A DNA stretch of 10,153 bases, from assembly GCA_036517235.1 (NCBI GenBank), contig DATDXL010000079.1:1-10153 (forward strand), written 5' to 3'. Source of the stretch: 2-02-FULL-46-13 sp036517235 (GTDB lineage Bacteria > Patescibacteriota > Minisyncoccia > Phycocordibacterales > DSPV01). This document shows, piece after piece, positions 1 to 5,151 of the stretch. Below the pieces are notes generated by a model. It was given only the letters and a program-made list of their open reading frames with translations. It had not been told where the DNA came from and did not search any database. Position numbers and translations under genes: made by a program. Every line of letters begins with the position of its first letter. The first letter of the stretch is position 1.

Positions 1-134
1 GCCTGCGCGCAACGCGCGGGCGGGCGAGGAGCGAATAGCTCCTTTCCTCTCTACGGCGCAGCGCTTCGCTTCGACGGGACGTACTTACTCGGCCGCACTG
101 CGCAGAATTATTCACTCGTAAATTTCTAACTGGG
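1..134 (+). repeat. GC-rich leader of rplX ending in a start-codon repeat arm
   Basis: No gene is visible in these bases; I could not match them to the C-terminus of L14, the expected upstream neighbour. The stretch is GC-rich and full of hairpins: bases 1-9 pair with 13-21 (9 bp, one G-U), 27-32 pair with 38-43 (6 bp), and 56-61 pair with 98-103 (6 bp). It ends at 122-134 with ATTTCTAACTGGG directly before the rplX ATG. This is the right arm of the repeat family seen before rplE, rpsH, secY and the 9274 gene, with one extra T. The matching left arm is not in the window and must lie upstream if it exists. Frame 1 is open from base 1 to the TAA inside the arm (127-129), but GC richness alone makes stops rare here. 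Confidence 0.7.
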
Positions 135-443
135 ATGAATATCAAGAAAGGAGACAACGTCATAGTGATTTCTGGGACAGAAAAAGGAAAGACCGGTAAA
201 GTCTTGAAGGCCTTTCCTGCGCACAACACCGTTCTCATTGAGGGGGTGAATGTGCGCAAGAAACACCAGAAGCCTCGTAGAACCGATCAGAAGGGACAGA
301 TTGTAGACAAGACGTTTCCCATCCACGTCTCCAACGCAGCGGTAATAGATCCTTCAAGCGGTAAACAAACACGTATCGGCAAAAAGCGCATCGGCGACTC
401 GTTTGTCCGTGTTAGCAAAAAAAGCGGTGCAACCCTTGCATAA
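135..443 (+). CDS. rplX: 50S ribosomal protein L24
   Basis: L24 initiates assembly of the large subunit by binding the 5' region of 23S rRNA. The 102-residue product opens with the KOW motif (residues about 4-36, KKGDNVIVISGTEKGKTGKV), followed by the NVRKKHQKP segment and the IHVSNAAVIDP strand typical of bacterial L24. Length is normal for the family. The start chosen is the ATG flush with the repeat arm at 122-134; there is no Shine-Dalgarno. It is followed by rplE as in the canonical spc order, but the two genes are separated by a 122-bp inverted-repeat element. Confidence 0.97.
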   Translation: MNIKKGDNVIVISGTEKGKTGKVLKAFPAHNTVLIEGVNVRKKHQKPRRTDQKGQIVDKTFPIHVSNAAVIDPSSGKQTRIGKKRIGDSFVRVSKKSGATLA

Positions 444-451
444 GCATTTTC

Positions 452-517
452 ATGAATCCCGTTAGAAATAGGTCGTCGGGGACGACCGTTGTAAAACGGG
501 GGAAAGTAAGTAAGTAA
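452..517 (+). other. Possible 21-codon upstream ORF in the rplE leader
   Basis: An ATG at 452, eight bases after the rplX stop, opens a 21-codon frame that reads through the left arm (peptide start MNPVRN) and the hairpin, and stops at TAA 515-517. The ATGAA at its start is an exact copy of the ATGAA that begins rplE. If the element inserted at the original rplE start, this ATG keeps the original initiation context. The corresponding frame in the secY element encodes a similar string (PVRNRS...KRG) but has no start codon. The similarity may therefore reflect RNA rather than peptide conservation, and I do not claim a functional peptide. Confidence 0.25.
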
Positions 518-578
518 GATACAAATTTACGGATAATCGATAAAAACGATATTAATAAACAAGCAGATTTCTAACGGG
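457..578 (+). repeat. Start-codon inverted-repeat element, rplE copy
   Basis: This 122-bp element fills the space between rplX and rplE. Left arm 456-469 (ATCCCGTTAGAAAT) and right arm 567-580 (ATTTCTAACGGGAT) are a perfect 14-bp inverted repeat that includes the first two bases of the rplE start codon. The direct repeat ATGAA flanks it at 452-456 and 579-583. Inside lie a 7-bp hairpin (471-477 with 481-487), a decoy AACGGG at 495-500 that could pair with CCCGTT of the left arm, and an AAGT tandem repeat at 504-518. Both ends resemble the secY copy. In RNA the 14-bp helix would mask the rplE start. Mobile-element origin is inferred from the direct repeat. Confidence 0.85.
458..500 (+). promoter_or_regulatory. 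Structured RNA subdomain with alternative pairing, rplE leader
   Basis: GGTCGTC (471-477) pairs with GACGACC (481-487) around a 3-base loop. Outside it, CCCGTT (458-463) can pair with AACGGG (495-500), enclosing the hairpin with 7-base internal loops on each side. The same left-arm bases can instead pair with the right arm at the rplE start (573-578). A third option is CCGTT (486-490) with AACGG (495-499). The secY leader has the same layout with two compensated base pairs in the hairpin. This mutually exclusive pairing is what a translational on/off switch would look like; no ligand or protein is suggested by the sequence. Confidence 0.55.
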
Positions 579-1115
579 ATGAAAACAACCAAGGAAAAAC
601 AAATCGGAGCTTTCAAAGACCTCAAGGGCCCGCTTGGGATTGAGAATGTCATGCAGACACCTCGTCTGGTGAAGGTGGTGGTTAACGTTGGTACAGGTTC
701 ATTCAAGGACAAAAAGAAGAACGAGGTAGTGCTCGAGCGTCTCATGAAGATTACTGGACAGAAATCCTCAGTGCGTGGGGCCAAGAAATCTATTGCGTCA
801 TTCAAAGTACGCCAAGGAGATACCGTAGGCTATCAGGTTACGCTCCGTGGGAAGCGGATGCTCGATTTTCTGGATAGACTCCTGAATGTCGCTCTCCCTC
901 GTACGAAAGATTTCAAAGGACTTCCCACTTCCTCGATAGATGAGATGGGGAATCTTACGATAGGTGTCAAAGAACATACCATCTTTCCAGAAACACCGGA
1001 TGAGGATCTCAAAGATGTGTTCGGACTCTCTATCACTGTTGTTACAACGGCAACAGACAAGAAGGCTGCCGAGTTGTTTTTGAAGCATCTCGGGTTTCCA
1101 TTCAAGAAGAGCTAA
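579..1115 (+). CDS. rplE: 50S ribosomal protein L5
   Basis: L5 binds 5S rRNA and forms part of the central protuberance of the large subunit, contacting the P-site tRNA. The 178-residue product is of normal length. Family segments visible are the N-terminal RLVKVVVNVGTG region (about residues 29-40), LMKITGQKSSVRGAKKSIASFKVRQGDTVG (about 55-84), GNLTIGVKEHTIFPE (about 124-138) and a C-terminal end like FGLSITVVTTATDKKAAELFLKHLGFPF. The ATG at 579 directly abuts the repeat arm, and no Shine-Dalgarno is present. Its usual follower rpsN is displaced by an unrelated membrane-protein gene. Confidence 0.97.
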   Translation: MKTTKEKQIGAFKDLKGPLGIENVMQTPRLVKVVVNVGTGSFKDKKKNEVVLERLMKITGQKSSVRGAKKSIASFKVRQGDTVGYQVTLRGKRMLDFLDRLLNVALPRTKDFKGLPTSSIDEMGNLTIGVKEHTIFPETPDEDLKDVFGLSITVVTTATDKKAAELFLKHLGFPFKKS

Positions 1116-1218
1116 AACGTGGGAGATACACTCTCTCTTTAGTAAGGGCACCACTTCTTTTGGGGGGCGGCGCCTTTACTTTTACACACCCTGCGAGTGC
1201 CCAACCTGTATATTCTGT
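1116..1218 (+). other. Spacer between rplE and the membrane-protein gene
   Basis: About 100 bases without a gene. A G run leads into the self-complementary GGCGCC and a T-rich stretch (about 1161-1183), which could be a weak rho-independent terminator for the upstream operon, but I cannot draw a convincing stem. GGGCAC (1146-1151) can pair at a distance with GTGCCC (1197-1202). Confidence 0.3.
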
Positions 1219-1224
1219 TACAAT
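1216..1224 (+). promoter_or_regulatory. Extended -10 promoter placed for a leaderless transcript
   Basis: TGT followed by TACAAT (1219-1224) is a good extended -10 element. Six bases later comes ATG 1231, so transcription would begin at or next to the start codon. No good -35 hexamer is visible 17 bases upstream, as is common for extended -10 promoters. The same spacing recurs before the adk-type gene at 7278. Confidence 0.6.
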
Positions 1225-1230
1225 GTGCTT

Positions 1231-2007
1231 ATGGTAGTAACGTTGGAACTCAATGACTATGTGCAAAAAGCTCGCGGTGCGGGTCTCTCTGATGATGCTA
1301 TTCGCGCTGAACTCTTGAAAATCGGATGGGGTGTTGCTGACGTTAATGCCGTTGTACCGCCTCCGACACCGATGCCTCCTGCGCCAGTACTCCAGAATCC
1401 TTTTCAGCCAGCCGTGGTTACAGAAGCAAAACCTCCGGTATCGCAGATGCCGCAAACGCAAACTCTCTCACCCATACGCCATAGTCGCATGCCGTTCATT
1501 GTGACGGTCGTTGCTCTTCTTGTCGTTGGCGGTGCTGTTTATTACTTCTTGCCGCAAATTGTGACGTATGCCGACAAGCTATTGGGGAACTCGGAATCGG
1601 ACATTTCTTTGCAAAATGAGCAGAACAACGTCATGCCGACAGTTCCTGTAAATAACTTTGCTACTTCAACGACAAACTGGCAGGCGTATCGTGATGACAT
1701 CTACGGTTTTGAAGTGAAGTATCCGGAGTTGTGGAGGTTGTCTGATCGGGGCAAGGAATCTGCCAGTATCGAAACGTCCGATCTAGGATCTTTGTCGATC
1801 CAAGTCGTCCCCGGGAAGATCTTACCGGCAAGTGGCCTTACTAATACAGTTGCGTTTTATACACAGAAAGGAGATACCATTCTTCTTTCCGATGAGTTCT
1901 ATACCGTTTCTAGTTCTACGACCAGTCAACCGATTGACTCGGGAATTTTCAATGCGATCATCTCCACGTTCAGGTTCCTTCCCCAGGCTACAAGCACTGC
2001 TCTTTAG
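1231..2007 (+). CDS. Single-pass membrane protein with C-terminal extracytoplasmic domain
   Basis: I do not recognise a named gene. The 258-residue product has four parts. A short helical N-terminal segment (about 5-42, LNDYVQKARGAGLSDDAIRA...LKIGWGVADVNAVV) resembles the small helical repeats found at the start of many Patescibacteria envelope proteins. A proline-rich linker spans about 43-85, one hydrophobic membrane segment spans about 88-110, and a C-terminal domain at about 150-250 contains YGFEVKYPELW, a motif like that of PsbP-type folds. It is probably anchored with the C-terminus outside. A GTG at 1225 would add two residues, but it touches the -10 box, so I prefer ATG 1231 as a leaderless start. 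The gene sits between rplE and rpsN, where bacteria normally have nothing, and is likely transcribed from its own promoter. Confidence 0.8.
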   Translation: MVVTLELNDYVQKARGAGLSDDAIRAELLKIGWGVADVNAVVPPPTPMPPAPVLQNPFQPAVVTEAKPPVSQMPQTQTLSPIRHSRMPFIVTVVALLVVGGAVYYFLPQIVTYADKLLGNSESDISLQNEQNNVMPTVPVNNFATSTTNWQAYRDDIYGFEVKYPELWRLSDRGKESASIETSDLGSLSIQVVPGKILPASGLTNTVAFYTQKGDTILLSDEFYTVSSSTTSQPIDSGIFNAIISTFRFLPQATSTAL

Positions 2008-2009
2008 GT

Positions 2010-2038
2010 TTGACACCTCTTTCTCCCTCTGCTAGTAT
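2010..2038 (+). promoter_or_regulatory. Sigma70-type promoter upstream of rpsN
   Basis: A perfect TTGACA (2010-2015) begins two bases after the preceding stop codon. It is separated by exactly 17 bases from TAGTAT (2033-2038), a 4/6 match to TATAAT. Transcription would start near 2045 and give rpsN a leader of about 230 bases. It would restart expression of the ribosomal cluster downstream of the inserted membrane-protein gene. Confidence 0.6.
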
Positions 2039-2277
2039 GGCAAAGCCCTCTACGGAGAGCTTGAAAAGTATTGGCACTGTTGGAATCTCCGCTTTGGAAC
2101 ACCTTAAGTTACAGATAAAGCGGACGATACCCATCGAACCAATGACTTTTTTAGTTGAAAATACCAATCTACAAATGATACGAATCTGCAAATCACTGCC
2201 AATGGAGAGAGCGGTTCCTTATGGATTTGAGGTATTTGTATCCATTCGTAGATTCGCGTAATTCGTATATTAGTATC
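2039..2277 (+). promoter_or_regulatory. Putative rpsN leader region
   Basis: About 240 bases with no convincing gene. CGAATCTGC (2181-2189) can pair with GTAGATTCG (2248-2256) to form a 9-bp helix with one G-U, and ATGGAT (2221-2226) can pair with ATCCAT (2240-2245) inside it. Such nested pairing just before the first gene of the rpsN-secY block would suit a leader that senses ribosomal protein levels, but no known binding motif is recognisable. A second possible -10 box, TATATT at 2266-2271, lies six bases before the rpsN ATG, the leaderless spacing seen elsewhere in the window; it lacks a -35 match. Confidence 0.35.
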
Positions 2278-2463
2278 ATGGCAAAGACATCAACCTACGT
2301 ACGATCGCTCAAGAAACCGAAATTTAAAAGTCGCGTGGTGCGGCGCTGTTTCCGTTGTGGTAGAAAGCGCGGGTTCATGCGTGACTTCGGTCTATGTCGC
2401 ATCTGTTTCCGTGAGTATGCCAACGAAGGTATGATTCCAGGCATTAAGAAATCATCATGGTAA
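2278..2463 (+). CDS. rpsN: 30S ribosomal protein S14, zinc-binding type
   Basis: S14 sits in the head of the small subunit and is needed for late assembly. The 61-residue product is the short zinc-ribbon form: Cys24, Cys27, Cys40 and Cys43 form CxxC-x12-CxxC, followed by the conserved GMIPGIKKSSW C-terminus. The frame extends upstream to 2221, but ATG 2278 gives the exact family length and the expected MAKTS-type N-terminus. The last bases, tcATGGTAA, include a second-frame ATG that copies the start of rpsH, which lies 129 bases further on beyond an inserted repeat element. This suggests that rpsN and rpsH once overlapped here. Confidence 0.96.
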   Translation: MAKTSTYVRSLKKPKFKSRVVRRCFRCGRKRGFMRDFGLCRICFREYANEGMIPGIKKSSW

Positions 2464-2588
2464 TCCCGTTAGAAGCCGCGGAACACAAATACAAAAAACA
2501 ATGTCCAATGATAACACTAACCAACAACAATCGAGATTTTATCAAGGTAACCACGAGCAGAACCGAGTGGTTCGGTTCCTGCTTCTAA
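2457..2588 (+). other. Possible 43-codon ORF spanning the rpsH leader element
   Basis: ATG 2457 lies inside the end of rpsN and starts with the same ATGGTAA as rpsH. Its frame runs through the whole element and stops at the TAA inside the right arm (2586-2588), four bases before the rpsH ATG. Translation would open both arms and deliver a ribosome to the rpsH start. The encoded 43 residues (start MVIPLEAAEH) look like no family I know. A frame this short can stay open by chance. Confidence 0.25.
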
Positions 2589-2592
2589 CGGG
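2464..2592 (+). repeat. Start-codon inverted-repeat element, rpsH copy
   Basis: This 129-bp element separates rpsN from rpsH. The arms 2463-2476 (ATCCCGTTAGAAGC) and 2581-2594 (GCTTCTAACGGGAT) are a perfect 14-bp inverted repeat. Compared with the rplE copy, two positions differ, and each change is matched in the opposite arm. The 7-bp direct repeat ATGGTAA lies at 2457-2463 and 2593-2599. A hairpin of 7 bp (2560-2566 with 2572-2578) lies near the right end. The interior is A-rich and lacks the hairpin-plus-decoy subdomain of the rplE and secY copies. Confidence 0.85.
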
Positions 2593-2988
2593 ATGGTAAA
2601 GGACAACGTTTCAGATTTCATCGTACAGTTGAAGAATGCGGGAAAGGCAAAAAAGCCAAGCGTCCTCTTTCCATACTCAAAAATGATAGCTTCTATTGCC
2701 GAAGTGTTACATAAAGAAGGATACCTGACCTCTATTGAACGAAAGGGGAGGAAGATGCGGAAGTTCATAGAGGTTTCGCTTGCCTTTGATGAGAGCAAGA
2801 ATCCCAAGATCGCTGGTGTCACACGGCTTTCCAAACCGTCTCGCCGTGTCTATGGGAAGGCAAAAACATTCTACCCCGTGCTTAACGGTATTGGCAGGCT
2901 TATAGTCTCGACTCCCAAAGGCATCATGACGGGAAGCATGGCCAAGAGACAAGGTCTTGGAGGCGAGCTGCTTTTTAGAATCTGGTAA
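2593..2988 (+). CDS. rpsH: 30S ribosomal protein S8
   Basis: S8 binds the central domain of 16S rRNA and in many bacteria also represses the spc operon. The 131-residue product has the usual length. It shows an N-terminal DFIVQLKNAGKAKK segment, MIASIAEVLHKEGYL, and the C-terminal IGRLIVSTPKGIMTGSMAKRQGLGGELLFRIW signature with its conserved serine-rich STPKG loop. The start at 2593 gives MVKDNVSDF, close to family N-termini. It follows the repeat element directly and has no Shine-Dalgarno. The next gene, rplF, starts four bases after its stop. Confidence 0.96.
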   Translation: MVKDNVSDFIVQLKNAGKAKKPSVLFPYSKMIASIAEVLHKEGYLTSIERKGRKMRKFIEVSLAFDESKNPKIAGVTRLSKPSRRVYGKAKTFYPVLNGIGRLIVSTPKGIMTGSMAKRQGLGGELLFRIW

Positions 2989-2992
2989 CTCT

Positions 2993-3541
2993 ATGTCACG
3001 ACTAGCAAAAAAACCTATCACCATCCCTGCTAAGACCGACGTAAAGATTGTCGACGGGAAAGTCAGCGTCAAAGGACCGCTTGGCGAGCTTTCGCGCGAT
3101 TTTAAGCCGACCATTGAAATGGTCGTTGCTGCTGATTCGATCACCCTTACACTCAAGTCTTCAGCAAAAGAAGCTCGAGCTCTGTGGGGTACGTACACCT
3201 CTCATCTCAAGAATATGATAGCGGGCGTCAACAAACCTTTTGAGAAAAAACTCATCATTGAAGGCATTGGTTTCAAGGCTGAGGTGAAAGGAAATGAAAT
3301 GGTCTTTAACCTCGGATTCTCGCATCCTATTAAGATCGCGGTACCGGCAGGATTGCAGGTAAAGACAGAAAAGGGCACCGTTACGATCGCAGGGATCGAT
3401 AAGGAGCTTGTGGGAAGTTTTGCCGCGCACATAAGGAATCTCAAGCGCCCTGAACCGTACAAAGGAAAAGGTATCAGGTATGAGGATGAGGTCATTAAGC
3501 GCAAGCAAGGAAAGAAAGCAGCTGCAGTCGGAGCTACCTAA
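2993..3541 (+). CDS. rplF: 50S ribosomal protein L6
   Basis: L6 binds 23S rRNA near the factor-binding site at the base of the L7/L12 stalk. The 182-residue product has the two-domain L6 layout and begins MSRLAKKPITIPAKTDVKI. It ends with the diagnostic NLKRPEPYKGKGIRYEDEVI segment and a lysine-rich tail. An upstream in-frame ATG (2957) lies within rpsH and would add twelve non-conserved residues, so ATG 2993 is the better start. It lies four bases after the rpsH stop, which indicates a shared transcript and coupled translation. Confidence 0.97.
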   Translation: MSRLAKKPITIPAKTDVKIVDGKVSVKGPLGELSRDFKPTIEMVVAADSITLTLKSSAKEARALWGTYTSHLKNMIAGVNKPFEKKLIIEGIGFKAEVKGNEMVFNLGFSHPIKIAVPAGLQVKTEKGTVTIAGIDKELVGSFAAHIRNLKRPEPYKGKGIRYEDEVIKRKQGKKAAAVGAT

Positions 3542-3546
3542 ATATC

Positions 3547-3903
3547 ATGAGAGCAATACGAAAAAACTACAAAAAATTAAGACATGAAAGGCTTCACAAA
3601 CGCATTCGTGCTCGTGTCAGTGGTGACGCGACCCGTCCCCGCCTTTGTGTATTCAAATCGAACCGATTCCTTTCGGCGCAGCTTATCGATGATGAAAAAG
3701 GAACTACACTGGCTGCAGCTTCCACAAAAGGTCTCAAAGGAAAGACTCCTCTCGAAAATGCTTCTTTGCTCGGAAAGACCATCGCAGAGCTTGCGGTCAA
3801 AAAATCCATACAGCGAGTGGTGTTTGATCGCGGAGGATATATCTACGCAGGCAAGATCAAGGCTGTTGCCGATGGAGCTCGTGAAGGGGGGTTGAAGTTT
3901 TAA
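3547..3903 (+). CDS. rplR: 50S ribosomal protein L18
   Basis: L18 binds 5S rRNA together with L5 and L25-type proteins in the central protuberance. The 118-residue product has the basic N-terminus (KNYKKLRHERLHKRIRARVSG), the TRPRLCVFKSNRFLSAQLIDD strand region and the hallmark C-terminus FDRGGYIYAGKIKAVADGAREGGLKF. It starts five bases after rplF. A GGAG at 3529-3532 lies too far from the ATG to be a standard Shine-Dalgarno. Confidence 0.97.
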   Translation: MRAIRKNYKKLRHERLHKRIRARVSGDATRPRLCVFKSNRFLSAQLIDDEKGTTLAAASTKGLKGKTPLENASLLGKTIAELAVKKSIQRVVFDRGGYIYAGKIKAVADGAREGGLKF

Positions 3904-3912
3904 TATAAATAT

Positions 3913-4572
3913 ATGAGTGACGTTGTAGATACAAAAGAAAAGAAGATTGTGGCAAGTGGGACGCCGAGCGCCCCGGCTTCTGACTCTCGAGAAAGTCGCG
4001 GGGGTTTTGGAGGAATGAGAGGTCCGCAATTTTCCCGAAAGAAAAACACACGCAGGTCAACGCGTCCGCCGAGAGCACGTTCCGAGTTTGACCAGAAGCT
4101 CATAAATATTAGACGCGTCGCGCGCGTTTCTTCTGGTGGGCGCCGTTTCAGCTTTAGCGTCGCTATGATTATTGGCAACCGTCGAGGTTCAGTGGGTGTA
4201 GGAACTGGAAAAGGAGCTGACACTGCTATCGCTATTGATAAAGCGCTTAGAAACGCAAAACAAAATTTGGTAAAGATTGCCACTACGCCTTCGTCGTCCA
4301 TTGCGCACCGAATAGAAGCAAAATACTCAAGTGCTCGGGTCATGCTCATGCCCTCGCCCGGAAGGGGCGTGGTGGCGGGAAGCGCGGCGAGAAGTGTGCT
4401 TGAGCTTGCGGGCATAAAAGATATTACCGCGAAAATCTTTTCACCAAGCAAGAATGGGCTTAATACAGCTCGCGCCACGATAGAGGCCCTTTCTCGTCTC
4501 AAAACTTTTGGGGGCATAGCCCCTGTGGTAAAGGGTGAAAGCCCCAAAATGCCTGAAGGTAATGCAGAATAA
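3913..4572 (+). CDS. rpsE: 30S ribosomal protein S5
   Basis: S5 lies at the mRNA entry side of the small subunit and influences decoding accuracy. The product has 219 residues. A low-complexity basic extension of about 55 residues (glycine-, serine- and arginine-rich) precedes the conserved part. That part has the N-terminal double-stranded RNA-binding-like domain (about 58-125, including INIRRVARVSSGGRRFSFSV and GVGTGKG) and the C-terminal domain (about 128-197, including MLMPSPGRGVVAGSAARSVLELAGIKDI). Long N-terminal tails on S5 occur in related bacteria. rpmD, normally next, is absent, and rplO starts five bases later. Confidence 0.97.
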   Translation: MSDVVDTKEKKIVASGTPSAPASDSRESRGGFGGMRGPQFSRKKNTRRSTRPPRARSEFDQKLINIRRVARVSSGGRRFSFSVAMIIGNRRGSVGVGTGKGADTAIAIDKALRNAKQNLVKIATTPSSSIAHRIEAKYSSARVMLMPSPGRGVVAGSAARSVLELAGIKDITAKIFSPSKNGLNTARATIEALSRLKTFGGIAPVVKGESPKMPEGNAE

Positions 4573-4577
4573 CATTC

Positions 4578-5024
4578 ATGCAACTACACAATATACAACA
4601 ACTACATTCGCGTAAACGTGCAAGACAAGTCGGGCGAGGTGGCAAGCGCGGTAAGACTTCGGGTCGTGGAACCAAAGGGCAAAAGGCGCGGGCGGGAAGA
4701 AAGATGCGCCCGGAAATCAGGGATATAGTCAGAAGACTTCCCAGACAGAGGGGTCGAGGCAAGAATAGCAACATGAGCATTCAGCAAAAGCCTGTTGTAG
4801 TTAATCTCGTGCAAATCGAGAAGTATTTTTCTGCAGGTGGTATTGTAAGCCCCGAGACTCTTGTTGAGAAAGGGCTCATTGTGCGTCGAGGAGGAACATT
4901 TCCCGGGGTCAAGATCCTCTCCAACGGAGAGCTCACTAAAAAGCTCACAATAAAGGAGTGCGAGGTGTCTGCTCAGGCTAAGGTAAAGATCGAGAAAACA
5001 GGTGGTACTATAGTAGTAGACTAG
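4578..5024 (+). CDS. rplO: 50S ribosomal protein L15
   Basis: L15 is an early-assembly protein of the large subunit with a long basic extension buried in rRNA. The 148-residue product shows the glycine- and arginine-rich N-terminal part (residues about 18-65, VGRGGKRGKTSGRGTKGQKARAG) and a C-terminal globular domain with VNLVQIEKYF and VKILSNGELTKKLTIKECEVSAQAKVKIEKTGG. It follows rpsE directly because rpmD is missing. It is separated from secY by another start-codon repeat element, whose left arm begins seven bases after this stop. Confidence 0.97.
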   Translation: MQLHNIQQLHSRKRARQVGRGGKRGKTSGRGTKGQKARAGRKMRPEIRDIVRRLPRQRGRGKNSNMSIQQKPVVVNLVQIEKYFSAGGIVSPETLVEKGLIVRRGGTFPGVKILSNGELTKKLTIKECEVSAQAKVKIEKTGGTIVVD

Positions 5025-5030
5025 GCTTAG

Positions 5031-5151
5031 TCCCGTTAGAAATAGGTCGCGCTACGTGACCGTACTAAAACGGGGTTGGGTGTAAAAAAGTAAAGTTGGT
5101 GACAAGGTTCGGTATAAGAAGCAAGTCCATAACAATAAGATTTCTAACGGA
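5031..5151 (+). repeat. Start-codon inverted-repeat element, secY copy
   Basis: About 121 bp fill the rplO-secY gap. CCGTTAGAAAT (5033-5043) and ATTTCTAACGG (5140-5150) form a perfect 11-bp inverted repeat; the next pair is mismatched because the right end reads CGGA rather than CGGG. Unlike the other complete copies there is no direct repeat of the start-codon sequence on the left, so this may be an older or altered copy. Its first 45 bases match the rplE copy outside the hairpin, and its last 20 are also similar. Confidence 0.8.
5032..5074 (+). promoter_or_regulatory. Structured RNA subdomain with alternative pairing, secY leader
   Basis: GGTCGCG (5045-5051) pairs with CGTGACC (5055-5061) around a 3-base loop, with one G-U pair. 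CCCGTT (5032-5037) can pair with AACGGG (5069-5074), the same decoy position as in the rplE leader. Relative to rplE, two hairpin pairs change as T-A to C-G and C-G to G-C, keeping the helix. The flanking AGAAATA and TAAAACGGGG strings are conserved. This is the best evidence in the window that the element works as RNA. Confidence 0.55.

Noticed and set aside
1..129. C-terminal part of rplN in frame 1
   Set aside because: The 42 codons show none of the conserved L14 ending. The bases form GC-rich hairpins, so the open frame is better explained by composition.
457..578. Group I or group II intron between rplX and rplE
   Set aside because: At 122 bp it is far too short and lacks any recognisable intron core. 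It lies between genes rather than inside one, so splicing is not needed to give intact proteins.
2037..2261. 74-codon frame starting MAKPST upstream of rpsN
   Set aside because: Its ATG overlaps the -10 of a good TTGACA promoter and would not be transcribed from it. The protein looks like no known family, and the frame overlaps the structured rpsN leader.
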